From Gammaproteobacteria bacterium (GTDB lineage: Bacteria > Pseudomonadota > Gammaproteobacteria > SZUA-229), in assembly GCA_030641945.1 (NCBI GenBank), contig DAOWLL010000107.1:1-6409 (forward strand): DNA of 6,409 nucleotides, read 5' to 3'. Shown piece after piece: positions 1-6,409 of the stretch. How positions within the stretch are numbered: position 1 is the stretch's first letter; each line of letters opens with the position of its first letter. The notes under the pieces were generated by a model that saw nothing but the letters and a program-made list of their open reading frames with translations, was not told the DNA's origin and did no database searches. The position numbers were made by a program, and so were the translations under genes.

Positions 1-1258
1 GATAGAACTGGCACGCGAGCTCAGAAATGCACAGAACGATATCAGTGTAATGCAGGACAGAATCCTTGACTGGGGTACACGCTATCCCGGCCACCCGGTT
101 AGCAACCTGTTCATTGACAAGCTGCTGAATGAGTACCAGATGTCCTACACCACGGCCACCAGTATTGCCATACTGCTGCCCATGCAGGGTAAATATCAAG
201 CCGTTACCGATGCCATACAGGGCGGTATCGTGACTGCATGGTATAAACAGAATTCTACAGAAAAACCTGTATTGCGTTTCTATGACACCAGCGATGAGAA
301 TGTCAATTTCAGTGAGCTTTACAACAAAGCAATTCTGGATGGCGCCAGTTACATCATCGGGCCGCTGGATAAGTCGAGTATCAACAAGCTGACACAGGCA
401 GGCAGCCTTGATGTGCCTATATTGACGCTCAACTATGCCGAGAATCCGTTAAGCCTTTCTGACAACCTGTACCAGTTTGGCTTGCTGCCCGAAGATGAAG
501 CCAGGCAGGTTGCCGAACTGGCCATACGTGACAACCATACAACAGCCGCGGTACTGGTACCGAATAGCGACTGGGGCCGGCGCTTACTCGAGGCATTTAC
601 ACAACGCTTTGAAGAACTGGGTGGTTCGGTGCTTTCAACTCAGCAATACCCGACCAATGTCGATGATTACTCCAGACAAATAAAGACTTTATTCAACCTG
701 GATGACAGTGCTGCACGCCACAAGGACCTGGAACATGTCCTCGGCACCAGGCTCAATTTTATGCCATACCGCCGCCAGGACATTGATATGATTTTTCTTG
801 CTGCCACGCATCGTGCTGCAAGAGGCATCATCCCTGCCCTCAAATTTCATCACGCAGGCGACCTGCCCGTTTACGCAACATCACATGTTTTCAGTGGCAG
901 CCTGGACAAAAATGCTGACCGTGATCTTGATGGCTTAACCTTTTGCGACCTGCCCTGGACATTAACGTCAGACAACATAATCAAAACCACTTTCTCTAAA
1001 ACATGGAAAGACCAGCGCGCATATACGCGCCTGTTTGCACTGGGCGTAGATGCCTATAACATTGTTCTAAACCTTAAATATCTGCAATCTCATGACTATG
1101 CACGTTTTTCGGGTGAGACAGGCAACATATCAATGGATGAAAACCAGCGGCTGCATCGTGAATTATTATGGGCACAGTTCAAGAAAGGTGTGCCGGTGCA
1201 CCTGGACCTCACTATCCTGCCCGACAAAGCAGCGGTCGATGGTGCTAAAAAGTCGTGA
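1..1258 (+). CDS. lpoA: LpoA/LppC-family penicillin-binding protein activator, 5'-truncated by window edge
   Basis: The reading frame is open from base 2 (first full codon) with no stop upstream of the Met at base 50, so that Met is internal and the gene begins outside the window. About 419 C-terminal residues are visible; family members usually have some 600–680. LpoA is an outer-membrane lipoprotein that reaches through the periplasm to activate the peptidoglycan synthase PBP1A. The first 45 or so residues are helical (WGTRYPGHPVSN) and fit the end of the N-terminal TPR-like domain. The rest is the type I periplasmic-binding-protein fold: IAILLPMQGKY opens it, then GASYIIGPLDKSS, VPILTLNYAE, AVLVPNSDWGRRLLEAF, DIDMIFLAATHRAARGI and LPVYATSHVFSG. 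The lipobox would lie upstream, unseen. The stop overlaps the start of yraN by 20 bp, the usual lpoA–yraN arrangement, suggesting co-transcription. No frameshift is seen. Family assignment is secure. Confidence 0.93.
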   Translation, partial: IELARELRNAQNDISVMQDRILDWGTRYPGHPVSNLFIDKLLNEYQMSYTTATSIAILLPMQGKYQAVTDAIQGGIVTAWYKQNSTEKPVLRFYDTSDENVNFSELYNKAILDGASYIIGPLDKSSINKLTQAGSLDVPILTLNYAENPLSLSDNLYQFGLLPEDEARQVAELAIRDNHTTAAVLVPNSDWGRRLLEAFTQRFEELGGSVLSTQQYPTNVDDYSRQIKTLFNLDDSAARHKDLEHVLGTRLNFMPYRRQDIDMIFLAATHRAARGIIPALKFHHAGDLPVYATSHVFSGSLDKNADRDLDGLTFCDLPWTLTSDNIIKTTFSKTWKDQRAYTRLFALGVDAYNIVLNLKYLQSHDYARFSGETGNISMDENQRLHRELLWAQFKKGVPVHLDLTILPDKAAVDGAKKS

Positions 1259-1607
1259 TCGCGGACAGCATGCTGAGCTTGCTTGCTGCAAGTACCTGCA
1301 GCAACAGGGACTAAAGCTGCTGGCGAAAAATTATTACGGCCGCAGAGGTGAACTCGACCTGGTCATGCTAGACAATAATACAGTGGTATTTGTTGAGGTG
1401 CGCTATCGCAAAAATGATATTTATGGCGGTGCACTGGAAAGTATAACACCCAGCAAACAGCTAAAACTGCGCAAGACCGCAGAACAATATCTGCAACAGG
1501 AAACCGCATTAAACAATGGCCGTTTTGATGTTGTTGCCATGACCGAAAAAGTCCAGAATAATGGCTCAGATATTTATTCTTTCGAGTGGATTAAAAACGC
1601 ATTCTAG
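1239..1607 (+). CDS. yraN: YraN / UPF0102 family protein, nuclease-like fold
   Basis: This 122-residue protein has the normal size for the UPF0102 family, whose fold resembles Holliday-junction resolvases and restriction endonucleases; its cellular role is not settled. The sequence shows the family pattern: RGQHAELAC near the N-terminus (E13), RRGELDLVM (E38, D40), VFVEVRYR (E53, R55), GGALESITPSKQLKL, then FDVVAM and the terminal WIKNAF. D40 and the E-x-R of the last strand correspond to the metal-binding core of that fold; Arg replaces the Lys of a classical nuclease motif, as is common in gammaproteobacterial members. I chose the ATG at 1239 because it places the RGQHAE motif at the usual distance from the N-terminus; GTG at 1242 is an alternative. 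The frame stays open back to 1092, but that stretch lies inside lpoA and codes for unrelated sequence. No strong ribosome binding site is visible, so translational coupling to lpoA is likely. Confidence 0.9.
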   Translation: MVLKSRDRGQHAELACCKYLQQQGLKLLAKNYYGRRGELDLVMLDNNTVVFVEVRYRKNDIYGGALESITPSKQLKLRKTAEQYLQQETALNNGRFDVVAMTEKVQNNGSDIYSFEWIKNAF

Positions 1608-1666
1608 CCCGGATATTGCATGAAGGATTTGGACAAATTCTTACATAACAAAGACTGTTAATTCTC

Positions 1667-2336
<670 letters not shown>

Positions 2337-2337
<1 letters not shown>

Positions 2338-2371
2338 ATAATTAATAACGAATAACGAATAACGAATGATG
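2337..2371 (+). repeat. Left heptamer array, five units
   Basis: Five consecutive 7-bp units: AATAATT (diverged; its first A is the last base of the gmhA stop), three identical AATAACG (2344–2364) and AATGATG (diverged). The divergence at the edges with identity in the middle is typical of a tandem array that changes by slippage. Confidence 0.85.
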
Positions 2372-2408
2372 AAAAACCCAGGCATACCTAGATACCAGCT
2401 ACCTGTTT

Positions 2409-2457
2409 AATTATTCACTATTCACTATTCGTTATTCGTTATTCGTTATTCACTGTT
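2409..2457 (-). repeat. Right heptamer array, seven units
   Basis: On the plus strand the units read AATTATT, CACTATT, CACTATT, three identical CGTTATT (2430–2450) and CACTGTT, ending within the sspB stop codon. Read on the minus strand this is the same AATAACG repeat that follows gmhA, so both genes run into the array in the same sense. The right arm has two more recognisable units than the left. Confidence 0.85.
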
Positions 2458-2854
2458 ATTTAACTACTCGCAGGTTCGGCCTCGGCTTGTCCGGATCGGG
2501 TTCCGGTCCATCATCCGAACCCTTCCCGGAAGAACCATCTGGCTGATCATCATCAGAAAACATCATGCCCTGCCCGTTCTCACGCGCATAAACCGCGAGT
2601 ATCGCAGCTACTGGAACCTTAATGGACTCGGACTGACCACTGAATCGTGCGCTGAAGGCAACTTCCTCATCACCCAGGGTCAGGCCCTGCACGGCCATTG
2701 GCGCTATATTCAGCACAATCTTGCCATCATTAATATGGCCAGCCGGTACTATACAGCCTTCAAATTCGGCATTTACGAGCAAATGCGGGGTCATGCCATT
2801 ATCGACAATCCATTGATACATGGCGCGCACAAGATAGGGACGACTGGAAGTCAT
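2456..2854 (-). CDS. sspB: ClpXP protease specificity-enhancing factor SspB
   Basis: SspB is a cytoplasmic adaptor that binds ssrA-tagged peptides from stalled ribosomes and delivers them to the ClpXP protease. This 132-residue protein has both parts of the family. The substrate-binding domain (about 1–99) shows TSSRPYLVRAMYQWIVDNG, TPHLLVNA, DGKIVLNIAP, FSARFSG and the hallmark AILAVYARENGQGMMF. A flexible acidic, Gly/Pro/Asp-rich linker (about 100–124) leads to the ClpX-docking tail LRVVK at the extreme C-terminus, which matches the end of E. coli SspB. E. coli SspB is 165 residues; the difference is mainly a shorter linker. I chose ATG at 2854 because it gives the family start MTSSRPYL; an in-frame TTG at 2860 would add two residues. 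Neither has a good ribosome binding site. It lies downstream of sspA, as usual, but across a 172-bp gap holding a palindromic repeat. Confidence 0.93.
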   Translation of the reverse strand: MTSSRPYLVRAMYQWIVDNGMTPHLLVNAEFEGCIVPAGHINDGKIVLNIAPMAVQGLTLGDEEVAFSARFSGQSESIKVPVAAILAVYARENGQGMMFSDDDQPDGSSGKGSDDGPEPDPDKPRPNLRVVK

Positions 2855-2913
2855 AATCAATATTCTAGCGTATCGGACGCCATCTCGCAGACAGGTTAAT
2901 TATCTGATTTTTT

Positions 2914-3008
2914 GAACCACAGAGTTCACAGAGACACACGGAGTGCAATTATGATCTGGTAATTGAAACATCAGAATTCCCTGTGAACCCCTGTGTTCTC
3001 CGTGGTTC
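2914..3008. repeat. Palindromic element with CACRGRG heptamer triplets, in the sspA–sspB gap
   Basis: Two 30-bp arms (2914–2943 and 2979–3008) pair at 21 positions plus one G-T, the best block being GAACCAC against GTGGTTC at the outer ends. Each arm holds three copies of CAC(A/G)G(A/G)G: left at 2918, 2927 and 2937; right, on the minus strand, ending at 3004, 2995 and 2985. The spacing is 9 then 10 bp in both arms. Repeats of the ACCACAGAG type are scattered through many bacterial genomes; no encoded protein is present. It has no T-run placed to make an intrinsic terminator for sspA. A GATAAT hexamer on the minus strand (2899–2904) could be a -10 box for sspB, but no convincing -35 accompanies it. 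Confidence 0.75.
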
Positions 3009-3026
3009 ACAGAAGACCGCCAGTGA

Positions 3027-3653
3027 CTACAATCTCAGCTCGCGCTCGCCCTCGGTAAGACTGCGCTGGAATCCATCCCGATCAAATATACGATCTGCAT
3101 AGGACAGTATGGCTTTGGCCGCCTTGGGCAACTCTATACCGTAGTGCGGCAGACGCCATAAAAGTGGAGCGACACTGGCATCTACCAGGGAGAATTCGTC
3201 ACTGAGGAAATATGTCATGGCTGAAAACACGTCCGCAGATGCCGCGATACTTTCCATAAGTTCCTTACGTGCTTTAACAGCAGCTTTCTCGGTTTTGGTT
3301 TCGATAATCTCAGCCAGCGGGTACCAGTCGTTCTCTACGCGAAACAATGCCAGCCGTGTCTGCGCTCTCGCAACAGGCCCTACTGGCATCAATGGAGGAT
3401 GAGGAAATCTTTCTTCCAGATACTCCATGATGACACGTGAATTATACAACACCAGGTCGCGGTCAACCAGGGTTGGCAGACTGCTGTAAGGATTCAGGTC
3501 AATCAGATCTTCTGGAAGATTCCTGGGATCAACGATGATGCTTTCATGTGCGATATCTTTCTCGGCCAGAACAATACGTGTTCTGTGACAATAGATCGAT
3601 GTCGCTGTGGAATAAAGATTCATATTTTTTACGCACTCACTGCGGGGGGCCAT
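3027..3653 (-). CDS. sspA: Stringent starvation protein A, GST-fold RNA-polymerase-associated regulator
   Basis: SspA binds RNA polymerase and alters transcription during starvation and acid stress; it has a glutathione-S-transferase fold but is not known as an active transferase. The 208-residue sequence has the thioredoxin-like N-terminal domain (LYSTATSIYCHRTRIVLAEKD, then DLIDLNPYSSLPTLVDRDLVL and SRVIMEYLEERFPHPPLMPV) and the helical C-terminal domain ending YFLSDEFSLVDASVAPLLWRLPHYGIELP…LTEGERELRL. P84-H85-P86, the surface patch known to be needed for E. coli SspA activity, is intact at the same numbering. The start at 3653 is chosen because the next Met (M11) aligns with M11 of E. coli SspA, so the ten residues before it are expected; ATG at 3623 is the alternative. 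The ribosome binding site is weak. Only 28 bp separate it from petC, with no terminator visible, so it is probably read as part of petABC–sspAB. Confidence 0.94.
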   Translation of the reverse strand: MAPRSECVKNMNLYSTATSIYCHRTRIVLAEKDIAHESIIVDPRNLPEDLIDLNPYSSLPTLVDRDLVLYNSRVIMEYLEERFPHPPLMPVGPVARAQTRLALFRVENDWYPLAEIIETKTEKAAVKARKELMESIAASADVFSAMTYFLSDEFSLVDASVAPLLWRLPHYGIELPKAAKAILSYADRIFDRDGFQRSLTEGERELRL

Positions 3654-3681
3654 ATTGTTATTAGTTACTACACCACAGTAT

Positions 3682-4434
3682 CTAGTGTACGTCTTTCCAG
3701 TATTCTTTCTTCAGCATGTATGCCAGGACAAAGAAAATAGCGAGGAAGATCAGAACCTTGATACCAAGACTTCTGCGTTCGTTCTGCACCGGCTCGCCCA
3801 GGTAGACCATAAAGTTAACCAGGTCAGCGACGAATGCATCGTACTCTTCCGCTGTCATACTTCCAGCCTGCGCCAGCTCCAGGTGATCAACATATTCAAC
3901 TTCCACGCCCTGGCGTGTTTCGGTCTTGTATACAGCTTTCTGCATACCCTGAAGTGAAGAAAGCACATGCGGCATACTGACATCCGGGAACAGCAGATTA
4001 TTCATACCTGTTGGACGGTAAGGATCAATATAGAAGGAACGCAGGTAGGTATATATCCAGTCTGCACCACGTGAACGCGCAGTCAATGTCAAATCAGGAA
4101 CAGGTCCGCCAAAAGCATTCCTGGCATATTCCTCTGTCATCGCCACCTTCATTAATGAACCTACTTTAGTCGGCACACCTTTTTCATTCGTGGTGAAAAT
4201 CAGCTCCTCGCGCACTTCCGCATCAGTCATGCCTGTATCGCGGGCAATGCGGTTAAATCGCATATAACTCGCCTCATGACAGCTGAAGCAGTAATTTACA
4301 AAATGCTTTGCACCACGCTTCACTGATTCCATATCAGAAATATTGATTGGCGCAGAATCAATATGTGCACCACCAGCAGCAAATGCAAATGTCGGCAGTA
4401 CGCTTAATATCAATGTCAGGATTTGTTTTTTCAT
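3682..4434 (-). CDS. petC: Cytochrome c1 subunit of the cytochrome bc1 complex
   Basis: Cytochrome c1 accepts electrons from the Rieske centre on the periplasmic side of the inner membrane and passes them to soluble or membrane c-type cytochromes. The 250-residue precursor begins with a Sec signal peptide (MKKQ, hydrophobic stretch, cleavage near AFA-A at residues 19–20). The heme c site is C49-F-S-C52-H53 in NYCFSCHEASYMRFNR. Further family blocks are GPVPDLTLTARSRGADWIY, YLRSFYIDPYRPTGMNN and LFPDVSMPHVL; M154 in the last is the likely sixth heme ligand by family position. A single C-terminal membrane helix (about 225–241) followed by KKEYWKDVH anchors it with its tail in the cytoplasm. Its ATG overlaps the petB stop (ATGA), which implies coupled translation. 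Length and motifs are normal; nothing is missing. Confidence 0.96.
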   Translation of the reverse strand: MKKQILTLILSVLPTFAFAAGGAHIDSAPINISDMESVKRGAKHFVNYCFSCHEASYMRFNRIARDTGMTDAEVREELIFTTNEKGVPTKVGSLMKVAMTEEYARNAFGGPVPDLTLTARSRGADWIYTYLRSFYIDPYRPTGMNNLLFPDVSMPHVLSSLQGMQKAVYKTETRQGVEVEYVDHLELAQAGSMTAEEYDAFVADLVNFMVYLGEPVQNERRSLGIKVLIFLAIFFVLAYMLKKEYWKDVH

Positions 4435-5642
4435 TCTGTAACCCTATCTGGTACTGGTTTGGTCTCTTCATTCTTCGACGTAATAAACAGGACGATGAAG
4501 AAGCCGAAATACAGTAAAGAGAACACCTGTGAAAGCATTGTGATAGTTGATGTCACATGCTGCATTGCGAGCCAGCCCAGTACAACAAAGCTGATAACAA
4601 ACACAACGAGGTTAATCTTGTAGATATTCGAACGGTAGCGAATAGACTTAACCTTGCAGCGGTCAATCCACGGCATGAAGAACAGCAGCACGATGGCTGC
4701 GCCCATGGCGCCTACACCCATCAGCTTGTCAGGGACCGCACGTAAAATCGCATAGAATGGTGTGAAGTACCAGACAGGCGCGATATGCTCTGGTGTCTTC
4801 AATGGATCCGCTGCAATAAAGTTGGCGTGCTCAAGAAAATAACCGCCGCCGTCAGGGAAGAAGAACATCACGGTTGCGAAGAAGAACAAAAATACAACGA
4901 CACCGACAATATCTTTCACAGTGTAGTACGGGTGGAATGGAATGCCGTCCAGCGGAATACCATTCTCATCCTTGTTCTTCTTGATCTCAACACCATCCGG
5001 GTTGTTGGATCCCACTTCGTGCAGTGCCAGAATATGGGCAACGACCAGGAAAATAAGAACCAGTGGCAGCGCAATAACATGCAGTGCGAAGAAACGGTTC
5101 AAGGTAGCATCTGAAATAACGAAGTCACCACGAATCCACAGTGTCAGATCATCACCGATAACAGGGATTGCACCGAACAGTGAAATAATTACCTGTGCAC
5201 CCCAGTATGACATCTGCCCCCATGGCAGCAGGTAACCCATGAAGGCTTCTGCCATCAGCGCCAGGTAGATGAACATGCCGAACAGCCAGATCAGCTCACG
5301 CGGTTTCTTGTAGGAACCGTACATCAGACCGCGCAGCATGTGCAGGTAAACCACGATAAAGAACGCGGTCGCACCGGTGGAGTGGATATAGCGAATCAAC
5401 CAGCCATAGGGCACATCACGCATGATGTACTCGACGGAGGCGAACGCGAATTCGGCATCCGGCTTGTAGTGCATGGTCAGGAAAATACCTGAAATAATCT
5501 GGATAACCAGCACCATCAGTGCAAGTGAACCAAAGAAATACCAGAAATTGAAATTTTTCGGTGTGTAGTATTCTGCAAGATGTTCGTTCCACATCTTCAT
5601 CAACGGGAAACGATCATCAATCCATCCGATTAACTTACCCAT
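4431..5642 (-). CDS. petB: Cytochrome b subunit of the cytochrome bc1 complex
   Basis: This 403-residue integral membrane protein carries both b hemes and the quinol-oxidising and quinone-reducing sites of complex III. Eight membrane helices can be picked out, at about residues 33–57, 82–107, 117–138, 183–207, 242–262, 306–326, 343–361 and 368–388. The heme ligands are H87 and H101 (RYIHSTGATAFF, VVYLHMLRG) and H188 and H203 (FFALHVIALP, VVAHILALHEVGSNNP); by family rule H87/H188 bind the low-potential and H101/H203 the high-potential heme. PWGQMSYWGA (140–149) is the conserved Qo-side loop. The Qo motif usually written PEWY is PVWY here (289–292), and the second histidine pair is 15 rather than 14 apart; both fit the beta/gamma-proteobacterial subgroup as I recall it. 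The N- and C-terminal halves are fused in one chain, unlike b6f. Its start overlaps the petA stop (TAATG). Confidence 0.97.
   Translation of the reverse strand: MGKLIGWIDDRFPLMKMWNEHLAEYYTPKNFNFWYFFGSLALMVLVIQIISGIFLTMHYKPDAEFAFASVEYIMRDVPYGWLIRYIHSTGATAFFIVVYLHMLRGLMYGSYKKPRELIWLFGMFIYLALMAEAFMGYLLPWGQMSYWGAQVIISLFGAIPVIGDDLTLWIRGDFVISDATLNRFFALHVIALPLVLIFLVVAHILALHEVGSNNPDGVEIKKNKDENGIPLDGIPFHPYYTVKDIVGVVVFLFFFATVMFFFPDGGGYFLEHANFIAADPLKTPEHIAPVWYFTPFYAILRAVPDKLMGVGAMGAAIVLLFFMPWIDRCKVKSIRYRSNIYKINLVVFVISFVVLGWLAMQHVTSTITMLSQVFSLLYFGFFIVLFITSKNEETKPVPDRVTE
4442..4445 (-). promoter_or_regulatory. Ribosome binding site of petC
   Basis: AGGG on the minus strand, seven bases ahead of the petC ATG at 4434. 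It lies inside the last codons of petB and supports the ATGA overlap as the true start. Confidence 0.65.
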
Positions 5643-6238
5643 TATGCAGCCTCCCCGTCTTCACCCACCCGGATGGTATTGTCAGTCAGATAATAATGCG
5701 GCGGCACAACCAGGTTGGTCGGCGCAGGCACGCCCTGGAAAACACGCCCAGCCATGTCAAACTTTGAGCTATGGCAAGGACAGAAGAAACCGCCCAGCCA
5801 GTCATCACCCAGGTCAGCCGCAGCAATTTCAGGGACATAGGTTGGAGAACAGCCAAGGTGTGTACAGATACCAACCAGCACGAGGATTTCCGGCTTGCGT
5901 GAGCGGAGCTCGTTTTGTGCATACTCAGGCTGCTGGTCTACGTTTCCAGAAGCCGGGTCACGCAAACTATCATTCAGTTTTGGCAGGTTCTCCAGCATCT
6001 GCTGGGAACGGCGCACAATCCATACTGGCTTGCTTTGCCATTCGACGATCATCATGCGACCTTCTTCGAGTTTGCTGATATCTGCCTCGACAGGTGCGCC
6101 GGCGTTTTTGGCACGCTCACTTGGCATCCAGGAAGCTATGAAAGGAACAGCGACGAAACCAGCTCCTACAGCACCGACCACACTGGTGGCTGCTGTCAGA
6201 AAGCGGCGCTTGTCCTTATCTACAACGTCAGTAGACAT
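5642..6238 (-). CDS. petA: Rieske iron-sulfur subunit of the cytochrome bc1 complex
   Basis: The Rieske protein takes the first electron from quinol at the Qo site and carries it to cytochrome c1. The 198 residues are a normal length for proteobacteria. The N-terminus has a twin-arginine motif (D-K-R11-R12-F-L) ahead of an uncleaved membrane anchor at about 16–38, consistent with Tat export of the folded [2Fe-2S] domain. The cluster-binding boxes are CTHLGC (125–130) and CPCHSSKFD (153–161): ligands C125, H127, C153 and H156, with a C130–C155 disulfide. GVPAPTNLVVPPHYY (169–183) is the conserved loop after the cluster. The ATG at 6238 is supported by a good ribosome binding site. It is the first gene of the petABC run; its final base pair is shared with the petB start. 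All ligands are intact. Confidence 0.97.
   Translation of the reverse strand: MSTDVVDKDKRRFLTAATSVVGAVGAGFVAVPFIASWMPSERAKNAGAPVEADISKLEEGRMMIVEWQSKPVWIVRRSQQMLENLPKLNDSLRDPASGNVDQQPEYAQNELRSRKPEILVLVGICTHLGCSPTYVPEIAAADLGDDWLGGFFCPCHSSKFDMAGRVFQGVPAPTNLVVPPHYYLTDNTIRVGEDGEAA
5650..5656 (-). promoter_or_regulatory. Strong ribosome binding site of petB
   Basis: GGGGAGG on the minus strand, seven bases from the petB ATG and inside the 3' end of petA. It fixes the petB start at the TAATG junction and suggests efficient re-initiation after petA. Confidence 0.8.
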
Positions 6239-6246
6239 GTATAAAT

Positions 6247-6250
6247 CTCC
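6247..6250 (-). promoter_or_regulatory. Ribosome binding site of petA
   Basis: GGAG on the minus strand, eight bases ahead of the ATG at 6238, in the context GCGGAGATTTATAC. It supports the chosen petA start. Confidence 0.72.
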
Positions 6251-6267
6251 GCGTAAGAAAATTCGGG

Positions 6268-6353
6268 GCTTGTAAGCTGGACTTTTACCACTATTAAAAC
6301 CCTTGCCATGTGCTTACAATCAGTGTTTTCGCCAGCAAGATGTAAAATCCAGC
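6268..6353. repeat. Small inverted repeats in the petA leader
   Basis: In the 171 bp upstream of petA, GCTGGACTTTTAC (6276–6288) is matched in inverted orientation by GTAAAATCCAGC (6342–6353), differing by one inserted base. Nested in it, TTGTAAGC (6270–6277) pairs exactly with GCTTACAA (6312–6319), and the first copy is itself part of the palindrome GCTTGTAAGC (6268–6277). They could be an operator or a leader fold, or chance in an AT-rich leader. No ORF is seen in 6239–6409, and the end of rpsI, expected further upstream, is not in the window. Confidence 0.4.
6293..6319 (-). promoter_or_regulatory. Candidate promoter for petABC
   Basis: On the minus strand, TTGTAA (6314–6319), a 15-bp spacer and TTTAAT (6293–6298); the -10 matches five of six bases, the -35 four of six, and the spacer is short. 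Transcription would begin about 48 bases before the petA ATG. Other weak pairs exist further upstream, such as TTGGAT, 15 bp, TATAAC, so this is only the best-placed of several. Confidence 0.22.
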
Positions 6354-6409
6354 ATGCTAAAAGCGCGCATAGGTTATATCAAGTTGCCAAAATATCCAAG
6401 TTTTTTGTA

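Noticed and set aside
1092..1238. Upstream extension of the yraN frame
   Set aside because: The frame is open but this stretch lies within lpoA and its translation does not resemble the family; the conserved N-terminus begins just after 1239.
2914..3008. Palindrome as an intrinsic terminator of sspA
   Set aside because: On the minus strand the stem is interrupted by mismatches and is followed by AAAAAATCAG and not a T-run; the T-run exists only on the other strand, ahead of the stem.
3027..3653. Glutathione S-transferase enzyme
   Set aside because: The fold is GST-like, but the FPHPPLMPV patch, the DEFSLVD…APLLWRLP block and the adjoining sspB identify SspA.
4785..5235. Plus-strand open frames opposite petB
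   Set aside because: They are antisense to the conserved membrane helices of cytochrome b and have no domain signature; they are frame shadows.
5644..6275. Several plus- and minus-strand open frames overlapping petA
   Set aside because: All overlap the intact Rieske gene in other frames; none has family motifs, and the Rieske ligands leave no doubt about the real frame.

Overview
The window looks like chromosomal housekeeping DNA from a free-living, non-enteric gammaproteobacterium. Two things point there: the protein families, and the gene order lpoA–yraN–gmhA followed by convergent sspB–sspA–petC–petB–petA. As I recall it, this order closely matches Pseudomonas, where a BON-domain lipoprotein gene (yraP/dolP type) sits between gmhA and sspB and the ribosomal genes rpsI/rplM lie beyond petA. 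The genus cannot be fixed from the sequence alone. Base composition is moderate by eye and looks uniform across the genes, with no sign of recent transfer.

Left part (bases 1–2337, plus strand). An lpoA gene, truncated at its 5' end by the window edge, encodes the outer-membrane activator of a peptidoglycan synthase. It overlaps yraN, a small nuclease-fold protein, by 20 bp. After a 142-bp gap with a possible promoter comes gmhA, a SIS-domain sedoheptulose-7-phosphate isomerase that feeds lipopolysaccharide heptose synthesis. This half is about making the envelope.

Centre (2337–2457). The convergent gmhA and sspB genes are separated only by an inverted repeat whose arms are tandem 7-bp units (AATAACG and its complement). 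The arms run from one stop codon to the other. No dolP-like gene is present here.

Right part (2456–6238, minus strand, transcribed right to left). petA–petB–petC encode the Rieske protein, cytochrome b and cytochrome c1 of a complete cytochrome bc1 complex. Start and stop codons overlap (TAATG, then ATGA). They are followed after only 28 bp by sspA (RNA-polymerase-associated stringent starvation protein A) and then sspB (ClpXP adaptor). A second palindromic element, with three CACRGRG heptamers per arm, occupies the sspA–sspB gap. Bases 6239–6409 are the petA leader, with a strong ribosome binding site, a weak promoter candidate and small inverted repeats.

I found no mobile-element genes, RNA genes, CRISPR array or new defence-like system. 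The most interesting material is intergenic: the two repeat elements and the absence of dolP from its usual slot. Within the genes, the points of note are the PVWY Qo motif and 15-residue heme-histidine spacing of cytochrome b, and the GmhA-type metal ligands of the SIS protein.
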